Origin: Morchella semilibera
Lineage: Eukaryota > Ascomycota > Pezizomycetes > Pezizales > Morchellaceae
NCBI GenBank assembly: GCA_009192285.1
Contig: CM018603.1
Coordinates: forward strand, 4,208,588 to 4,272,587
Length of the DNA: 64,000 nucleotides
Direction of reading: 5' to 3'
In this document: positions 22,701-35,235 of the stretch, in pieces
How the letters are laid out: each line of letters opens with the position of its first letter
Numbering within the stretch: position 1 is the stretch's first letter
Notes under the pieces: generated by a model
The model's database searches: none
Seen by the model: only the letters and a program-made list of their open reading frames with translations
What the model was told of the DNA's origin: nothing
Position numbers and translations under genes: made by a program

Positions 22701-25700
22701 CCTGCCATCTGATGATCTGGACACTTTCGCCCTACACGGATGGTGGGGGTTTGCCTCCATCAACCTTTGGCGGGAATTTAATCAATCAAGTTGTCCCGAT
22801 CAAGCTGTAATCATGTCGCTCCACGTACTGCTGCTGGTGTTGCGTAGTTAGATAATGGCTTGCAAAAAATGAGAGAGGCTTTTCTGGCAGTGTAGCCGCC
22901 ACTCATTAGAGCCATGCACCGGTCAGCCATCTCAGGTGAGTGGCTAAGGCTTACTAGGGGCCGTATTGCTAGGGAAGTGGTGTTACTATTTCTGCTCGGG
23001 ATTATTAGACCAGAATATTCTAACCAATTCCTTTGAGCCCCGCTTGTCGGGGGCCATTACACCCCCCCCTGTTGGGCGATGCTTCGCGTGCAGGTTCCTC
23101 GCCGGCAACACGGGTAATGAATTAAACAAAGGAAAAAGAAATTCCCTGGCGGTAGGTTTAGCAGCCAGTTCTTACGTGGTGGAAGATTCCACAGCTCAGC
23201 TCGCTCGTAAGGGGGGCTGGGTACACTAGATTCCGCAAATAACAGATCTCGGGGGTGCATCGTGGAATATCACTCGTCTAGCATTTTGCGGCGCGAGGAT
23301 TTATTTTTTGTTTGTTTAATTCATTAATTGTACTTGCTGCGCGAGGAGGCCAGAGGGAATAGCCGTTACCACAGGCGGGTGTATCTAGTACCTTATCTGC
23401 CAGAATACCATGACACTCCGGTATTGCTATAGTTACCCCGGCCCAGGGGAGGAGTACTCTACGCTGCGTGATACATCTTTGCTTTTTGTAATGGCTTATG
23501 GGCTCCTGTGGGCTATACAGCGGATATCTAAGTTGTCACCCGAACCCTCCTGACATTTTCCCCTAACGCCAGTTAACCAGTCGTTCAAACGTATGCCACG
23601 TGCTGTCGGGCAGGCCCCGTAGAGGCCTGAGGGCCACCCGCCTTGCGATGCGAGGTTGTGGTTTACCGTGACTGGGAGACCCGGCATACATGTGCCCACC
23701 TGAATCACATGTCGTAGGTGCCGCCCCGGGGTGCATCACAAAGTATCACTCGCCTTGCGCAGAGTTTGGCAAGGTCGAGACCACTCTTACATTATGTCAT
23801 TACTGTTTGCCAAGGCTATTATCGTTATAGAATGGCTATTAAATTCCCTCCTGTGTTACGGTAAGACGTCACAGGGGTTGTGTTCGCTGCCAGAGTCAAT
23901 ATTTCGGACACTCTGTTTTTTGTTTTATAATTGTATGCAGCCCCCCGGCGATGAAAATACCACACTACCACAGAACTGCCCCACCTCCGCCAGCAACCTC
24001 ACCAAAGGAATGAACATCAGAGATATAAATAAACAAGCAAACATCCCCACTCCTGCTGCATTTCAAACTCCGGTTTACTGTCACGTTTGCCCCATGCCCG
24101 CCCGGTTACATTTCTTTTCCTTCTCTCGCTCCTCTTCGCTCACTTTGCCCTCTTCCTTTCCTCTACACTCCGTCCGTTGTTTCCAGATTCCTAATGCCTT
24201 TCCTGTCCCCTGCTGCCGGACCAAATCTTACCCTTGTTATTCTAGAGCCCTGCAAATAAATATCCCATAGCGACAACAATACCAGCGGTCACAAGCACCA
24301 GGACAAATAGGTCGCCCGCAACACAGCCGTACGAATGAGAGAGCTCTCCTCTCATGAAGACCTTCTGGCGATTCCAGACCTGTAGCCGCTAGCTGACCTC
24401 CTGACGAGAGTCTGCCTACCTGGATTCTGACACAACTCCCGGTGGTGCCGTTGGCGGGGTTGAAATACCCTTACCGCGGGAGTCGCTGCAAAAGACCTCC
24501 GCCGGGTTTCGCCTGCGATATGGAAATAACCCGTAGGGAAAATAGTACCATTCGCAATGTGGGGGTACTCTTCTCAAGGTAGTCCTAGCTGCGACCTACG
24601 CAGGAGAGTGTCGGCGATGTTAAAAAAATCCGCGGGGTCATCGGCGACGTGGAAACACCCCCCCCCCCCGGCAGACAGCCCCTGGCAAGATATTACCCAG
24701 GGGGCCATCTGTATGTGGGAATGCATTCCCTTGTCAAGGGAGCAGCGCTGTGGGAGCCGATACCTAGGAAATCGTTCGCAACGTCGAGTTTATAACCTTG
24801 TCGCGGGGGTCCTTGGGGGGTAGACTACATGTACTTGGGAGATATGGTTGGCGATATGGAAGTACACTGATCGAGACCTACATCAGCGCCTCCCTACGCC
24901 CGTCACGCCGTCAGCCACACCCAAATCCACCTCAGGTTGTCTAGATCTTTCAACGCTCAGTGGCAAAGCCGTAAACACTCCAGGATCCCACTTCGCCTGT
25001 GCCCATTAGCAAAGCCACCCTAACCATAGCCACTACCTACACCTCCACCAAGCCCCCGCCACAGCCAGGAAACCACCCGTCAAGGTGCGGGGCGGCAGAG
25101 CGGGAATGGGCCAATTTTCCATTTCAAGTGGTAGGCGCGGATGTTGAGATAAGCTTTGTGCGCTACATTAGTAAGTACATGTGGGTAAGCGAAGGGAGCG
25201 TGCATGCAGGGGGCAAGGGAGGGAGATTGGATGCCGCTTATCGGAGATCCTTGGCAGGCGGGTGTGTGCCTTAGTGCGGATTCGTGATCTCACTTGGGGA
25301 TGACGTCATAGGGGTGTGGAGTTAGTCCCAAAATTCCTTCCAATTATACTCGGGAGCTTACCGTGACGGAAAGATGAACATTTCAAAACACTCTAAAGGC
25401 GATATCACCTTAGCTTCAATAGGAACGTAAAACTTTACTACATTACTAAAAAGGGGATGTAATAGATACCGTAGGGTACGGTATCGTGAAAAACTTCCGA
25501 ATTTAATAGGAGTTTTGGCCATTATACCGGAAGGCCTACATACCCGAGCTAGCTAAATTCCCTTTACCATACAATACCCCCCCCTCCTACACGGGCCCAT
25601 AATCCCGCCGTCGATACTACCACCACAGGCGCCCACACACTCCGATTCCCCCCTAAGCTGCCATCTGCACATACCGTAATAAGACCGCCTCCATCATGAA

Positions 25701-27644
25701 CGGCACCGTGTCAATAATCCCATCACCGGCGCCAACTCAGACAAACTCCGGCAGCCTGTTGCCACTCCCGAACTAGGCAAAGAGCGGCAGCTACAGTGAC
25801 GTCAATGACCCCTACCTATCCTCCCTTGTGCCCGACAGCAGCTCCGGTCTCGCACTGATGCCGCCTGCCTCCGGCGATACAGAACTAGACCCCCGGTGAT
25901 TGAGCGGCAGCTGTGGAGTTTGAAGATCGCATCGCGCTCGCACAGTACTTCTTCTGGCGCTCGCTGTTAGGTGTGACTATCAGCCGACATGAGTAGGTCT
26001 TCCCCCGTCTTCGGGGGTGCCTAGAGAGCGCTACCATGAAGGGCAGGTCCCGGTGCGGACGGCCGCGGGGCCGGTGGCTCTCGCGATCGCAAGCAGCGGT
26101 GGCTGTGAGGGTTCTGGAGGGCGGGTCTGAGGGCTGGAACAGGGGTGCCGAGGGATAATGTGTGGTGCTGGCGATGGGCGGTTTGGCATGTGATGGCTGC
26201 TGGCTTGGATTCTATTTCATGCTTGGTAGTTAATATTAACATGGCTATCGTGGAATGGGCATGTATTGTATATACTTTGTTCACCTTTCATGGTTGACTG
26301 GGAGTGTCCACCGAGCGGGGGTTCCCTGTCTTGAAACTCTGAACAACAAGTGCTGCGACGCGGCTCCAGCGAAGTGTCGAGAAAGCACCCGTGGTACAGC
26401 CCGTTCCGTCCTGTCAGCAAACGAACTCCACCCGGAATGCCAAGCCGCCACGCTAGCCCGGCGAAACACAAAATATCACCCGCTATGCTATCCGCCGCCA
26501 CCTTGTCCGTGCACTGTGCACAATACTTACCCATCGAAACCTCTACCAGCAGCCGTCATGATCGGAGGACATATTTTCATGTTGGTGGGCTGTTGTATCA
26601 GCGGGTGCTATATGGCCGTCCTTGCTGCAGGTGGGGGTCGCTAGGGCCCGCGTCCGTGAGGGCTGGGCGTGTGGTTATGTCCCGCAGTACGCGGTGCATC
26701 ATGATATATCACCCGGCTTGTCGGCGACCGTGGCTTTTTTTTTTGTTTAATCTGCCCATTGTTGTCTGCTACTGCCAAGGAGACCTCTAACCAGTAGTCC
26801 TCATTGTAGTGTTGTAGGTAAGTGGTGAAGTAAAATGTCATACTCGTTGCAGTCGAATTGGAGCGATGCTATGAGGCTATAAGGGAATACATACATACAT
26901 CTGCGGATCGGGCTCGCCTATCGGACCTGGGTTACGGCGTTATCCGGACTTGGAGGTGTGTAATATGATACATTGGCTGGCAAAAGGATTTTATCTTGCT
27001 GGTACTTTCGCGTTAAGCATTTTCCACCTTGCTTCTATTTCTTGTTTCGGCTTGTACGGACTTGGGGGGGGGGGGGGTGGGGGCTTGTATAACTGGGAAT
27101 AGAAAGGCAAGGGTTGACTGCGGCAGAGACTAACCCCTCGACCTATTCGTCGAGCGCAGATTCATTAAGCTTCATGGTTAGCGCAAAAAGCGATAAATAC
27201 AGCCATCACAATTCCACCGCAGCAAAAGACTCACGTGGGCCACCCGCCCACCGCTTCCTACATCATACAATGTTAATGACTACCCGGCGGTTCGAACCAG
27301 AGGCTACGGTCTCCAAGTCGAGACCTGCGCAACTCGGCCAACCCCCGGGCGAAAGAACCGTCTGTTTTCATAACTTTGGCCACATCTAAGGTGGCAAACC
27401 AAGCTGCGGGCACCCAAAAGAGAACTAGTGGTTACGTGTACTCTGCCAGAGGATTCTAGCGAGTGGCCAGTTCTCCTGTGGGGTCAACCGATACCTGGCA
27501 TCTCGTTCCGGATCGTGTCACGATCTATCTCTGCTTTAAAAGCCCCTCGGATGGCTCCATCTCCCCACTTCCAACCCAAAGACGTCGACCACTGTCCCTA
27601 CCAATCGCTGGGCAAGGGGGAGCGGTATTATCCTCATGTCAAGG

Positions 27645-27833
27645 TCGTGATATATCCAATACGGGTGTTTTACTCGGATATTGGGTGGAGAACGTGGTTG
27701 TCTGCTTAAGTAAGTACTTACAAACTGCCTGCGGCTCAGGCCGTGGTATATCCAACACGGGTGTTTTATTCGGGTATCAGGTGGAGAACGTGCCTGCCAG
27801 CTCCTCTTCTCAAGTAAGTACTCACAAGCCCCC
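27645..27833 (+). repeat. Tandem duplication, ~95-bp unit
   Basis: Two head-to-tail copies (27645-27731 and 27740-27833) share ATATCCAA-ACGGGTGTTTTA, GGTGGAGAACGTG and AAGTAAGTACT-ACAA. They differ at scattered positions. No coding content is apparent. Confidence 0.65.
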
Positions 27834-30329
27834 TACGTGATCGTCAGGGACCGAGCCCATCACGGGTCCGGCTTGGGCCACCTCTTGGGAGTCTATACTA
27901 ATCTTTGTCTCCTTCATAAGTTGTACTCGTACAATGTGTTCGCGATATGTTCTTTTGCTTCCTCCATTATATCAAGGACGAACAAACCACCGGACCGTCC
28001 CGCTCTAGAACTCGAGATCCTGATTGAGGGTTACAAAAGAAACAATATGACAAGGAGCTTAGTTAGCGGGCTTGGTTTGCCTGCGCTCCCGGCCCGTCTT
28101 CCACGCTCCGGTGACGAAATTGTCCTTGCTTGGAGGAACAGCAGGGGGACGGGGAGGGGAGGAGGAATAGCAGAAGAGGAAGAGCTCGTGGGCCCGATTA
28201 GAATACCCACAAAACCTCTTGGTGGGCTGAGGAAATATCTTATGGAACGGTAATACCAGTGGCGACTTACCGGCGAAGCAAACTGTGATGGCCCCGGGAA
28301 ATCGGGTCTAACTCTGCGATTTAATTACCAGTGACTCCGCCGTGTGGACGCACCCCCTTTGAACATCCAAAAGTAAATGCCTAACTCGAGGGTCTTTCAG
28401 GGCCTCAAGCCACGTTGCAAACTTTAGATTATTGAACCCGACTACAGATAAAGGCGGAGTCTAGGAAGAGGAGGCGGATAGGGACTACGGAGAAGACAGA
28501 GACGACAGAGATGAATCACTACTCGGCTATAATCTTCTACACTCCCATTTCTATGCCTAATTGGTGTGATCTGCGCAATCATTTCGTTGTTGTGTAGTCT
28601 GGCAGTTGTCGCCAAACTACTTGTACTGTCTTTCTGAGGATACTTGTTCTTATTGGAAATTGTACTATATAGAAAGAGCTTCTCCCTTCCCTTTGTCTAA
28701 GACAATCGGTTCGACAATACGATTCATATTGTCTATTCTCCCACGAAGACCTGCTTCCGCTGAAATTAATTATATACAGGGGTTGTAAGGCTACCTAGAC
28801 TGATATTACGTATTAGACTGTATGGGAGATTTAAAAAGGGGGTGTAGATATTGCGTATTGCAACGAGTAAGACAAGATTGGCATAATTCTATTATGCTAA
28901 TGGATGTAATTCAACTAAACACCGTTAAGGTAATGTTCGGATTTGTATATATAAGGCTAGAGTACCCACTAGCTCTTATACTGATATAACTAAGGGGAAT
29001 GTATCGGGTAAGACAATTATTGTCCAATCGGGACCATGCCCCCCCCTCCCCTCCAGTCTTTATTTTTTTCCATGCGTGACCAACTCCCAGCGCAGTAGAT
29101 ATGTTGTTTAGAGAGGCCTTTCTTTGTAAATACTGAATACAACTGTTGCATCAAAACTTGATAATAATTAAGTAGATCACACACCCTGAAGCAAAGCCGC
29201 TCCCCTGACGCAGCCCTGGATCGTCCCTGGTGTTTCTTGGTGTGGCTCTTTATGGGTGCTCCTGGGGCGGCGGGGGTGGGGCGTTGTGTATGTTTATGCT
29301 TGTACACCTGGGAGTTGTGAGTGCAATATTCATGTTTGTCGCAAGAGTCCGGGGAGACTGACGAGGCAGACAGCAACCAATCGAAGCGCACCGGGTGCGT
29401 CGCTGTGCTAGTGACTAATCCAGATGCGGACCACCTCGGGTGTTATTCCGCCCCCGCTCCTTACGATAAAGGCGTATCCGAGCAACACCGCCCTGCGAAG
29501 GAACCCGGGCTTGCTCTCCACTGCTTTGCATCATCGGATTATTAGCGGAGGCCCGCGGCGGAGACCCGGTGCTGCGGTGGCAGCCTATATGTAGACGTTG
29601 TATGCTAGAGCGCGATCATGTAGCTGGGATCATAGTACTTAGTAGGCTAAGACCTCAGGTGCACCGCTGGGTTATCTGCCATTTCCTGGCTGATCGCGCT
29701 GGTGGTGCGCGCGAGAGAGGGTATCTTAGAAGAGGCTTTGTGTAAACAAGGCCGGACACGGGGGCAGCAGGGATAATAAGGGTCTTGACTCTTTCCCGCG
29801 TACAGCTTGGGTGGGGATGGCGGTGGGTTGGGCAAGACTTCCGAGCAGCCCACTCTGGCTCAAGGTCGGGGCTGTGGGGTCTTGATACGCTGTCAAGACT
29901 GCGCTCATCTCGGCCGGGTGGGTGAGATGCAGGACCTGTCTCGTCTTGTCACGCTGTGTTCCTCAACACCTTTCTAGGTTTTTAGGCGGTATCTTGGCCC
30001 CTTGGGACGGTGTTTGCAGTGATATAAGAAACGGGAGACGTACCGTATTGACTGTGCTGTGTGGTCTCTGGATATTACTGGAGATAGGGGATCTTTGTCA
30101 GCCGTATTCATCGTCGTGGCCGTTGGCATCATGGGATTTGGGTTTAAACTCCCGGTACCTATACGGGGAGAGTACGACCGGGTGGGGAAAGCACCACCCG
30201 AAGAACCTAGTTAACTGGCTGGTATTACCTGGGGTCTGTATAGTCTAAATAAAAACCCCATGCACTGGCCTAATACAATAGTTATGCCGGGGTCTGTCTT
30301 TGTTTACTCCATGGATCTCAATCCAATCC

Positions 30330-31290
30330 AATGATAGCTGGACAGATCCTTGACTGTTCTCACCCCCCACTTTATCACCCCAGATATTACGCTAAACCTT
30401 CAGAGATGTACACGGCCCACGCCCGGCGGCCGTCTCCATATCTCAAATCATGTACTCAACCATCCTTACCGACCTCAACAGCCCTTCCAGGCGGTACACC
30501 AGCCGATGCGGCAGCCCTGGCAGGAGGACCGTGTTGGAGATGGGGTGGCGGATCCGTTGAGGCACTTGACCTCAATGTGACTACCATCTAAGGTGACGAA
30601 AACTGTAGTGAAGCTTTCTGGCCGCTGGTGTATGTGCAAGTCCCCTCTGCGGACGTGCTGCAGGGGCTATGCCCGGCGTGTGGGTCCCACCGAGTGATAC
30701 ATCAATGCTACGGGGGCGTATGACGGTAGGCTAACTAACGTGCACAGCTGTTGCGGGGTGATCATTCCGTCGAGGCGTGGTTCGGTCACGGAATGTCACT
30801 CTTTAGAGGCTAATCCACATGCGGGCGGGCGTGTGCCGCGCTGGCGCCAAGAGGCGCAAAACATGTCAGGTTTCCAAGTGGGGGCTATGGCCTAGTTGGC
30901 TAAGTCTGATTTAATTGCAGCACTTTCAGGTTCGGATCCCCCACTTGCTAACAAACATTTCTCAGGAAAGCTTTGGGCGGGTGGCCCATGTAAGTCTTTT
31001 GTTCCGGCTGGATACACTTCTTTTTTGCGTGGTAGGGGGTGTTTTCCTTTCGGTAAGGCTCCGTTGGATTTTCTGAGGGTTTGTGTGGTGGGTATCTTAT
31101 CTTGGCTTCAACAGGGCGGTATACAGCGGATCTGCATCGGCGGGTCTATTTTGATGGTATGGTGTGTGGTGGAGTAGGCATACTCGCTTGTATACACTGC
31201 AGTTCTCCAGCTAACGTAGCGGGTGTGACATGGCCGACAACCTCATCACTCACCTCACCAGCACAATTCGAGCTTCAATAGGCAGGGCTC
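30330..31290 (+). repeat. Composite repeat R1, copy 1
   Basis: This module chain is repeated at 31660-32720. The order is CATCTC-rich head, CCGTCTCCATATCTCAAATC, GGCGGTACACCAGC, TTCTGGCCGCTGG, GGGGCTATGCCCGGCGTGTG, CCGTCGAGGCGTGG, then the tRNA-like S1 unit (30818-31026) and a downstream module (31050-31290) also present at 44225, 48060 and 51700. No protein is encoded. It is probably a non-autonomous element, with boundaries not fixed. Confidence 0.6.
30818..31026 (+). repeat. tRNA-like repeat (S1), copy 2
   Basis: The tRNA-like core lies at 30880-30944 with an intact A box and a B box at 30929-30939. The flanks match copy 1 from CATGCGGG to the T run. Confidence 0.75.
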
Positions 31291-31659
31291 TCAATGATAA
31301 TCCCGTATTGTGATACATCGATAATATTCGCTGGTAGTGTGGTGAGTAAAGTACAATACGATGATCTTTAGGTAATATTAGCTAGGATATGGGTTTTATC
31401 TGCATCGAGAACACATCATGGACATCGCGGTAGGGTCTTGGCGCCCAAATAGATCTTCATTTGCTTTTTCTATGTGGTTCATGGGCTAAAAAGAACTCCA
31501 GGGACATAAGACATCGCTCGATTATAGCACGATATATTATATCTGGTACGATACGGAGTCTGCAAAATATCATGCAGTTGGATAGCCACCTTAGTGTAAA
31601 ATATACTAGTGGGTACGATATGGCAAGAAGACCATACTGATACGTACCATTGAGAACCC

Positions 31660-32510
31660 TGATCCAGTGATAACTAGACAGAAGCTTAGTTATTTTCATC
31701 CCCCACTTAATCAACCCAGATGTTACGCCAAACCTCAAGAGCTGTACCACGGCCCACGCGCGACGGCCGTCTCCATATCTCAAATCATGTACCCAACGCT
31801 CCTCAGCGGCCTCCCGGGCGGGCGGTACACCAGCACTGGCAGGGGATCGTCGTGTTCGGAATAACGTTACAGATGCGTTGAGGGACCCGCGGGACCTGCA
31901 ATGTCGCTAATACCGCATTAATTGAGAAAATTCGTTGCGCTGCAGCAGGGGTATGAGCCAACCAGAGGCAGGATTTGGACGTCAATATGCAAGATTTGGT
32001 AGAGAAGACCCCTGCTGCAGCGCAACGAATTTTCTCAATTAATGCGGTATCCAAGGTGACTAGCGTTGTAGTGAGGCCTTCTGGCCGCTGGCGTATATGC
32101 AAGTCCTCGCTCTGTAGACGGACTGCAAGGGCTATGCCCGGCGTGTGCGTCCCACCGAGTGATACATCAGTGCTACAGAGGCGTACGACGGTAGGCTAAC
32201 TAACGCGCGGGGCTGTTGCGGGCGGTGTCTTCCGTCGAGGCGTGGTAGGGTCACATCACGGAATGTCACTCTTTTGGGGTTGCGGAGCTGGAAGCTCATG
32301 AGACGGTAGCCCCTCTTTGGTGTGGTGGTAACTTTCATCAGTCGGTGCTGTAGAGCTCGCTCTGGCGTCGAGTCCCATCATCATGCAGACACTATCCAGC
32401 GGGGTCCGACTTCACCTTTCTGCCGGATGTAAATACATGTAGTATGAGCCGTCCTGGCGCTGCAGGCCGCTAGGCTAGTCCCCATGCGGGCGGGCGTGTG
32501 CCGCGCTGGC
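31660..32510 (+). repeat. Composite repeat R1, copy 2 (interrupted)
   Basis: Collinear with 30330-30840 (head, CCGTCTCCATATCTCAAATC, GGCGGTACACCAGC, TTCTGGCCGCTGG, CGTCGAGGCGTGG). It is interrupted at 31910 by a 141-bp hairpin element absent from the other copy. After CACTCTTTT it continues through GGAAGCTCATGAGACGG into the S1 unit at 32483. Confidence 0.6.
31910..32050. mobile_element. 141-bp hairpin element, 43-bp perfect arms
   Basis: Positions 31910-31952 and 32008-32050 are exact inverted copies, starting ATACCGCATTAATTGAG, around a 55-bp loop. Aligning with the collinear R1 copy near 30580 shows this segment is an insertion. No target duplication is evident (left flank GCTA, right flank CCAAGG; the empty site reads CTACCATCTAAGG). 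There is no reading frame. It is either a short MITE or a fold-back produced by replication. Confidence 0.7.
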
Positions 32511-32690
32511 GCTAAGAGGGGCAAAAGATGTCAGGTTTCCAAGTGGGGGCTATGGCCTAGTTGGCTAAGTCTGATTTAATTGCAGCACTTTCAGGTTCGG
32601 ATCCCCCACTTGCTAACAAAGATTTCTCAGGAAAGCTTTGGGCGGGTGGCCCATGTAAGTCTTTTGTTCTGGCGGGATAATATTTTTTTT
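32483..32690 (+). repeat. tRNA-like repeat (S1), copy 3
   Basis: Core at 32545-32609 with A box TGGCCTAGTTGG and B box at 32594-32604. It ends at an eight-T run at 32690. Confidence 0.75.
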
Positions 32691-32896
32691 CTGGACATCG
32701 CGCAGCGCGGGGAGTGTTTCCATCCCGTGCGCGGACCAATTACACTAGCGCCAGTCCCCATAAAAACATAAACCTATATTAAGCCATTAATATTTCTATT
32801 ATAGGGCTTTTCCTGACCCTTAATATTTTTTTTCTATAGGCTCTTATTGACCTATGTTTCGATTAATCCTTATATTAGTAAATGATTTTAATACAC

Positions 32897-33306
32897 GATA
32901 ATAGCTTTATAAGAATTTTTTTATTCGCTGAAAAACCCCGATACGCAGGTAGGCCAGTATTCATGCTGATTCTGCACAGGTCAATTTCACAGATTAAATT
33001 TTTATTTACTTCCCGATTAAATACTATAAGTCTTCCCCGCAGCTCTGCCTGCCTACCTGCCATTCCTGCCTGCCTGCCGTACCTACCTGCCATATGTGCT
33101 TGATTCACTGCTTGATTCACTGCTTGATTCGCTGCTTGATTCGCTGCTTGGATTCACTGCTCCACAGATTAGCTCATGTATAATTAGTAGGAGCAGAGAG
33201 CTGCGGGGGGGTGGGTGTAGAAATGAAGGTGTGGAGATGGAGGTGTGGAGATGGAGAGGAAGGAAGGGCGTGGACGTGATATCTCTAAGTCCCCAGCCCT
33301 AACCCT
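32897..33306 (+). repeat. R2 repeat copy 1, ends in telomere-like motif
   Basis: Shares CGCAGGTAGGC-AGTA, TTCACAGAT, the CTGCCTGCC-rich stretch and a terminal GATATCTCTAAGTCCCC-(C)CCTAACCCT with 48500-49369 and, inverted, 54913-55880. It contains a 12-bp tandem repeat at 33097-33161. It is non-coding. Confidence 0.6.
33097..33161 (+). repeat. 12-bp tandem repeat CTTGATTCACTG
   Basis: Five head-to-tail units of CTTGATTC(A/G)CTG, the last with one extra G. Related GAATCCAGCGAATCC units occur inverted in the R2 copy near 55190. Confidence 0.75.
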
Positions 33307-33509
33307 GAATTGCTTATAGTTTTGCTTACAGTTTTTGACAATTCTTTTCCTTCGTATATGATTCTCTCCAAATGACCATTGATTATGCCTTAACGGGCTC
33401 TAAATGGGCACCAAGTACAATCTTCTTCACCCTTTTGGGTTTAATTAATGGTCTTTTCGAAATTAAGTCTTTTTAAAACCATGCTGCAGTATTAGTGCTC
33501 AAAATCATA

Positions 33510-33521
33510 CAGTACCAGAAA
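33510..33521 (+). repeat. Left terminal inverted repeat
   Basis: CAGTACCAGAAA, the exact inverse of 44186-44197. With the flanking TA the match extends to 14 bp. Confidence 0.65.
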
Positions 33522-33529
33522 ATGGGGAG

Positions 33530-33920
33530 GTTTTCATACCGAAGTACTACCGCAGTACTGCGGTATGAAAAGAAATACCGTACTGTTGGCACAATGCGAT
33601 CATAATACGGTATTGCTATGAATATAGTATTGCTAGACTCCCGTAATGTTGAAACAATGCGAGTTAGTTGCAATACGGTGTGGCTGAGAATACCGCAACA
33701 ATACCATAGCAGTACGGCATGGCTAACCGAGCCCCCTACGGTAGTGTTACGGCATTCTTACGGCAGTACCCACACCACACCACACCCTGCAAATACCGCA
33801 CGGCTACCACACCACTACCGCACGAGCCCCTGGTATTGTCTTAACAATGCTTGGATCTGCTGCCGTAATGCTGCCGCATTTTTTCGTGACGTACCGCAAC
33901 ACTGCCGCATTGTTCTGCAA
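33530..33920. repeat. Left subterminal dyad cluster
   Basis: Dense copies of TACCGCA, TGCGGTA, TGCCGCAT and AATACGGTA in both orientations, including the perfect 18-bp palindrome TACCGCAGTACTGCGGTA at 33548-33565. The same vocabulary recurs at the right end (43975-44175). Such subterminal motifs are binding sites for transposon proteins in CACTA-type elements. Confidence 0.65.
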
Positions 33921-34284
33921 AATAAGGCATGTATTCCATCAATTACTACACATGCCATATTGACCTATAGTCCTTTTAAAAGAATACAAGTCATTTATAA
34001 GTGTATTCTCCATCTAGTAACCAGTTGAATTATTGCATGTATGTCCGTATATTACATACAGTTGTTTTTTTCATGTATTTTACTATTTAATATACAGTTT
34101 TGTTTTCATTGTATGCCTATAAATCACATACAGTTGTTTTTTCTCTGTATTTTATTATTCTACATCAAAGTGCCACAAACCATCTATTCGCCTCAGACAC
34201 TCACCTACAGGAACTGATAACTGCAATGAGATGTTCACCAGCTGGTTTAGACGGCGATCAACACAATATTATAGCAGACACATG

Positions 34285-35075
34285 CAGTACTACACGCGCA
34301 AGTTAGTAAACTGACGCGTTGAGAATTGGAAGTCAAGAGAGGGCATTCACTTACCAGATCATGATACACGCGACTCTACACGACATGTATGTGAATGTCC
34401 TACACACGAGAATTAGTAAACAATGTATTTTCTGATAGGAGCGGCTATTCGTTTACCAGATTACTATGATACACGCGACTACTACACGTACATCTACTAC
34501 ACGAGAATTAGTTGATAATCGGAAATCAAGAGGGGGGGCATTTACAGCTTAAAAATAATAAACACAACATTATCAACGCTACATCACATTACATGAGAAT
34601 TAGTGAAGGTGCGGTTTGCGTGAGAGGATGGGGAGGCTTACAATGATGGACACGACACCGTTATGATGAACACACTACACGCGAGAATTAGCGAACTCAT
34701 TATTGTGGTCGGGGGTGGGGAATTACAATAAAGACACCACATTGTTATTATGTTAAACTACACGCGAGAATCAGCGAGCTCACCAATAGGAGTAGGATAA
34801 CTTCAGTACCGTACCAGATTATTATGGTAAACACGCGAGAATTAGTAAACGTCGTAGGATGGGAGGGGGTGTCTACCAGATTACAATGAAAACATAACAA
34901 AAAACTACACGCGAGACGCGAGATGCGAGGGTTAGCAAAGGTGGTGAAGAGTGAAGAAGAAGGTGGGATAATACAGAACACACAACTACACGCGAGATGC
35001 GAGATGCAAGATGCAAGATGCGAGATGCGAGGGTTAGCAAAGGTGGAGGTGGTGAGGAAGAAGAAGGTGGGACAA
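34285..35075 (+). repeat. Degenerate minisatellite, ~72-112-bp period
   Basis: Nine copies of ACACGCGAGAATTAG variants, near 34293, 34405, 34499, 34588, 34677, 34758, 34830, 34909 and 34989. Several are followed by TACCAGATTA-(C/T)-ATGATACAC. Spacing shrinks from about 112 bp to about 80 bp toward the gene at 35236. The last units break into short GAGATGC repeats. Confidence 0.65.
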
Positions 35076-35235
35076 TGCAGAGAAGGCGAGAAGAAGCGAG
35101 GGGAGGTGATCTGCGAAGATTTTCAACCCTAAACAACACCCCTGCATATTTCACTTGGCATTATCTCCATAGCCGAAGCTCTATAGATCTACATGTACAG
35201 TACCTGTAGTTATCTCCTAAATCAAGCAAATCATC

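Larger units (their letters stand above)
20915..30329. other. Non-coding repeat mosaic
   Basis: About 9.4 kb with no reading frame showing recognisable domains or a credible splice pattern. It contains segments shared with the 45-50 kb region (21533-21690 and 22430-22700), a tandem duplication (27645-27833), G and C homopolymers near 24660 and 27065, and copies of the GCATCA...TCACTCG motif at 23257, 23733 and 26696. A loosely repeating GCGAYRTGGAAA pattern runs from about 24500 to 24860. Confidence 0.45.

Noticed and set aside
23731-24270. 179-codon open frame
   Set aside because: Does not begin with ATG, runs through a repeat-like region and shows no domain.
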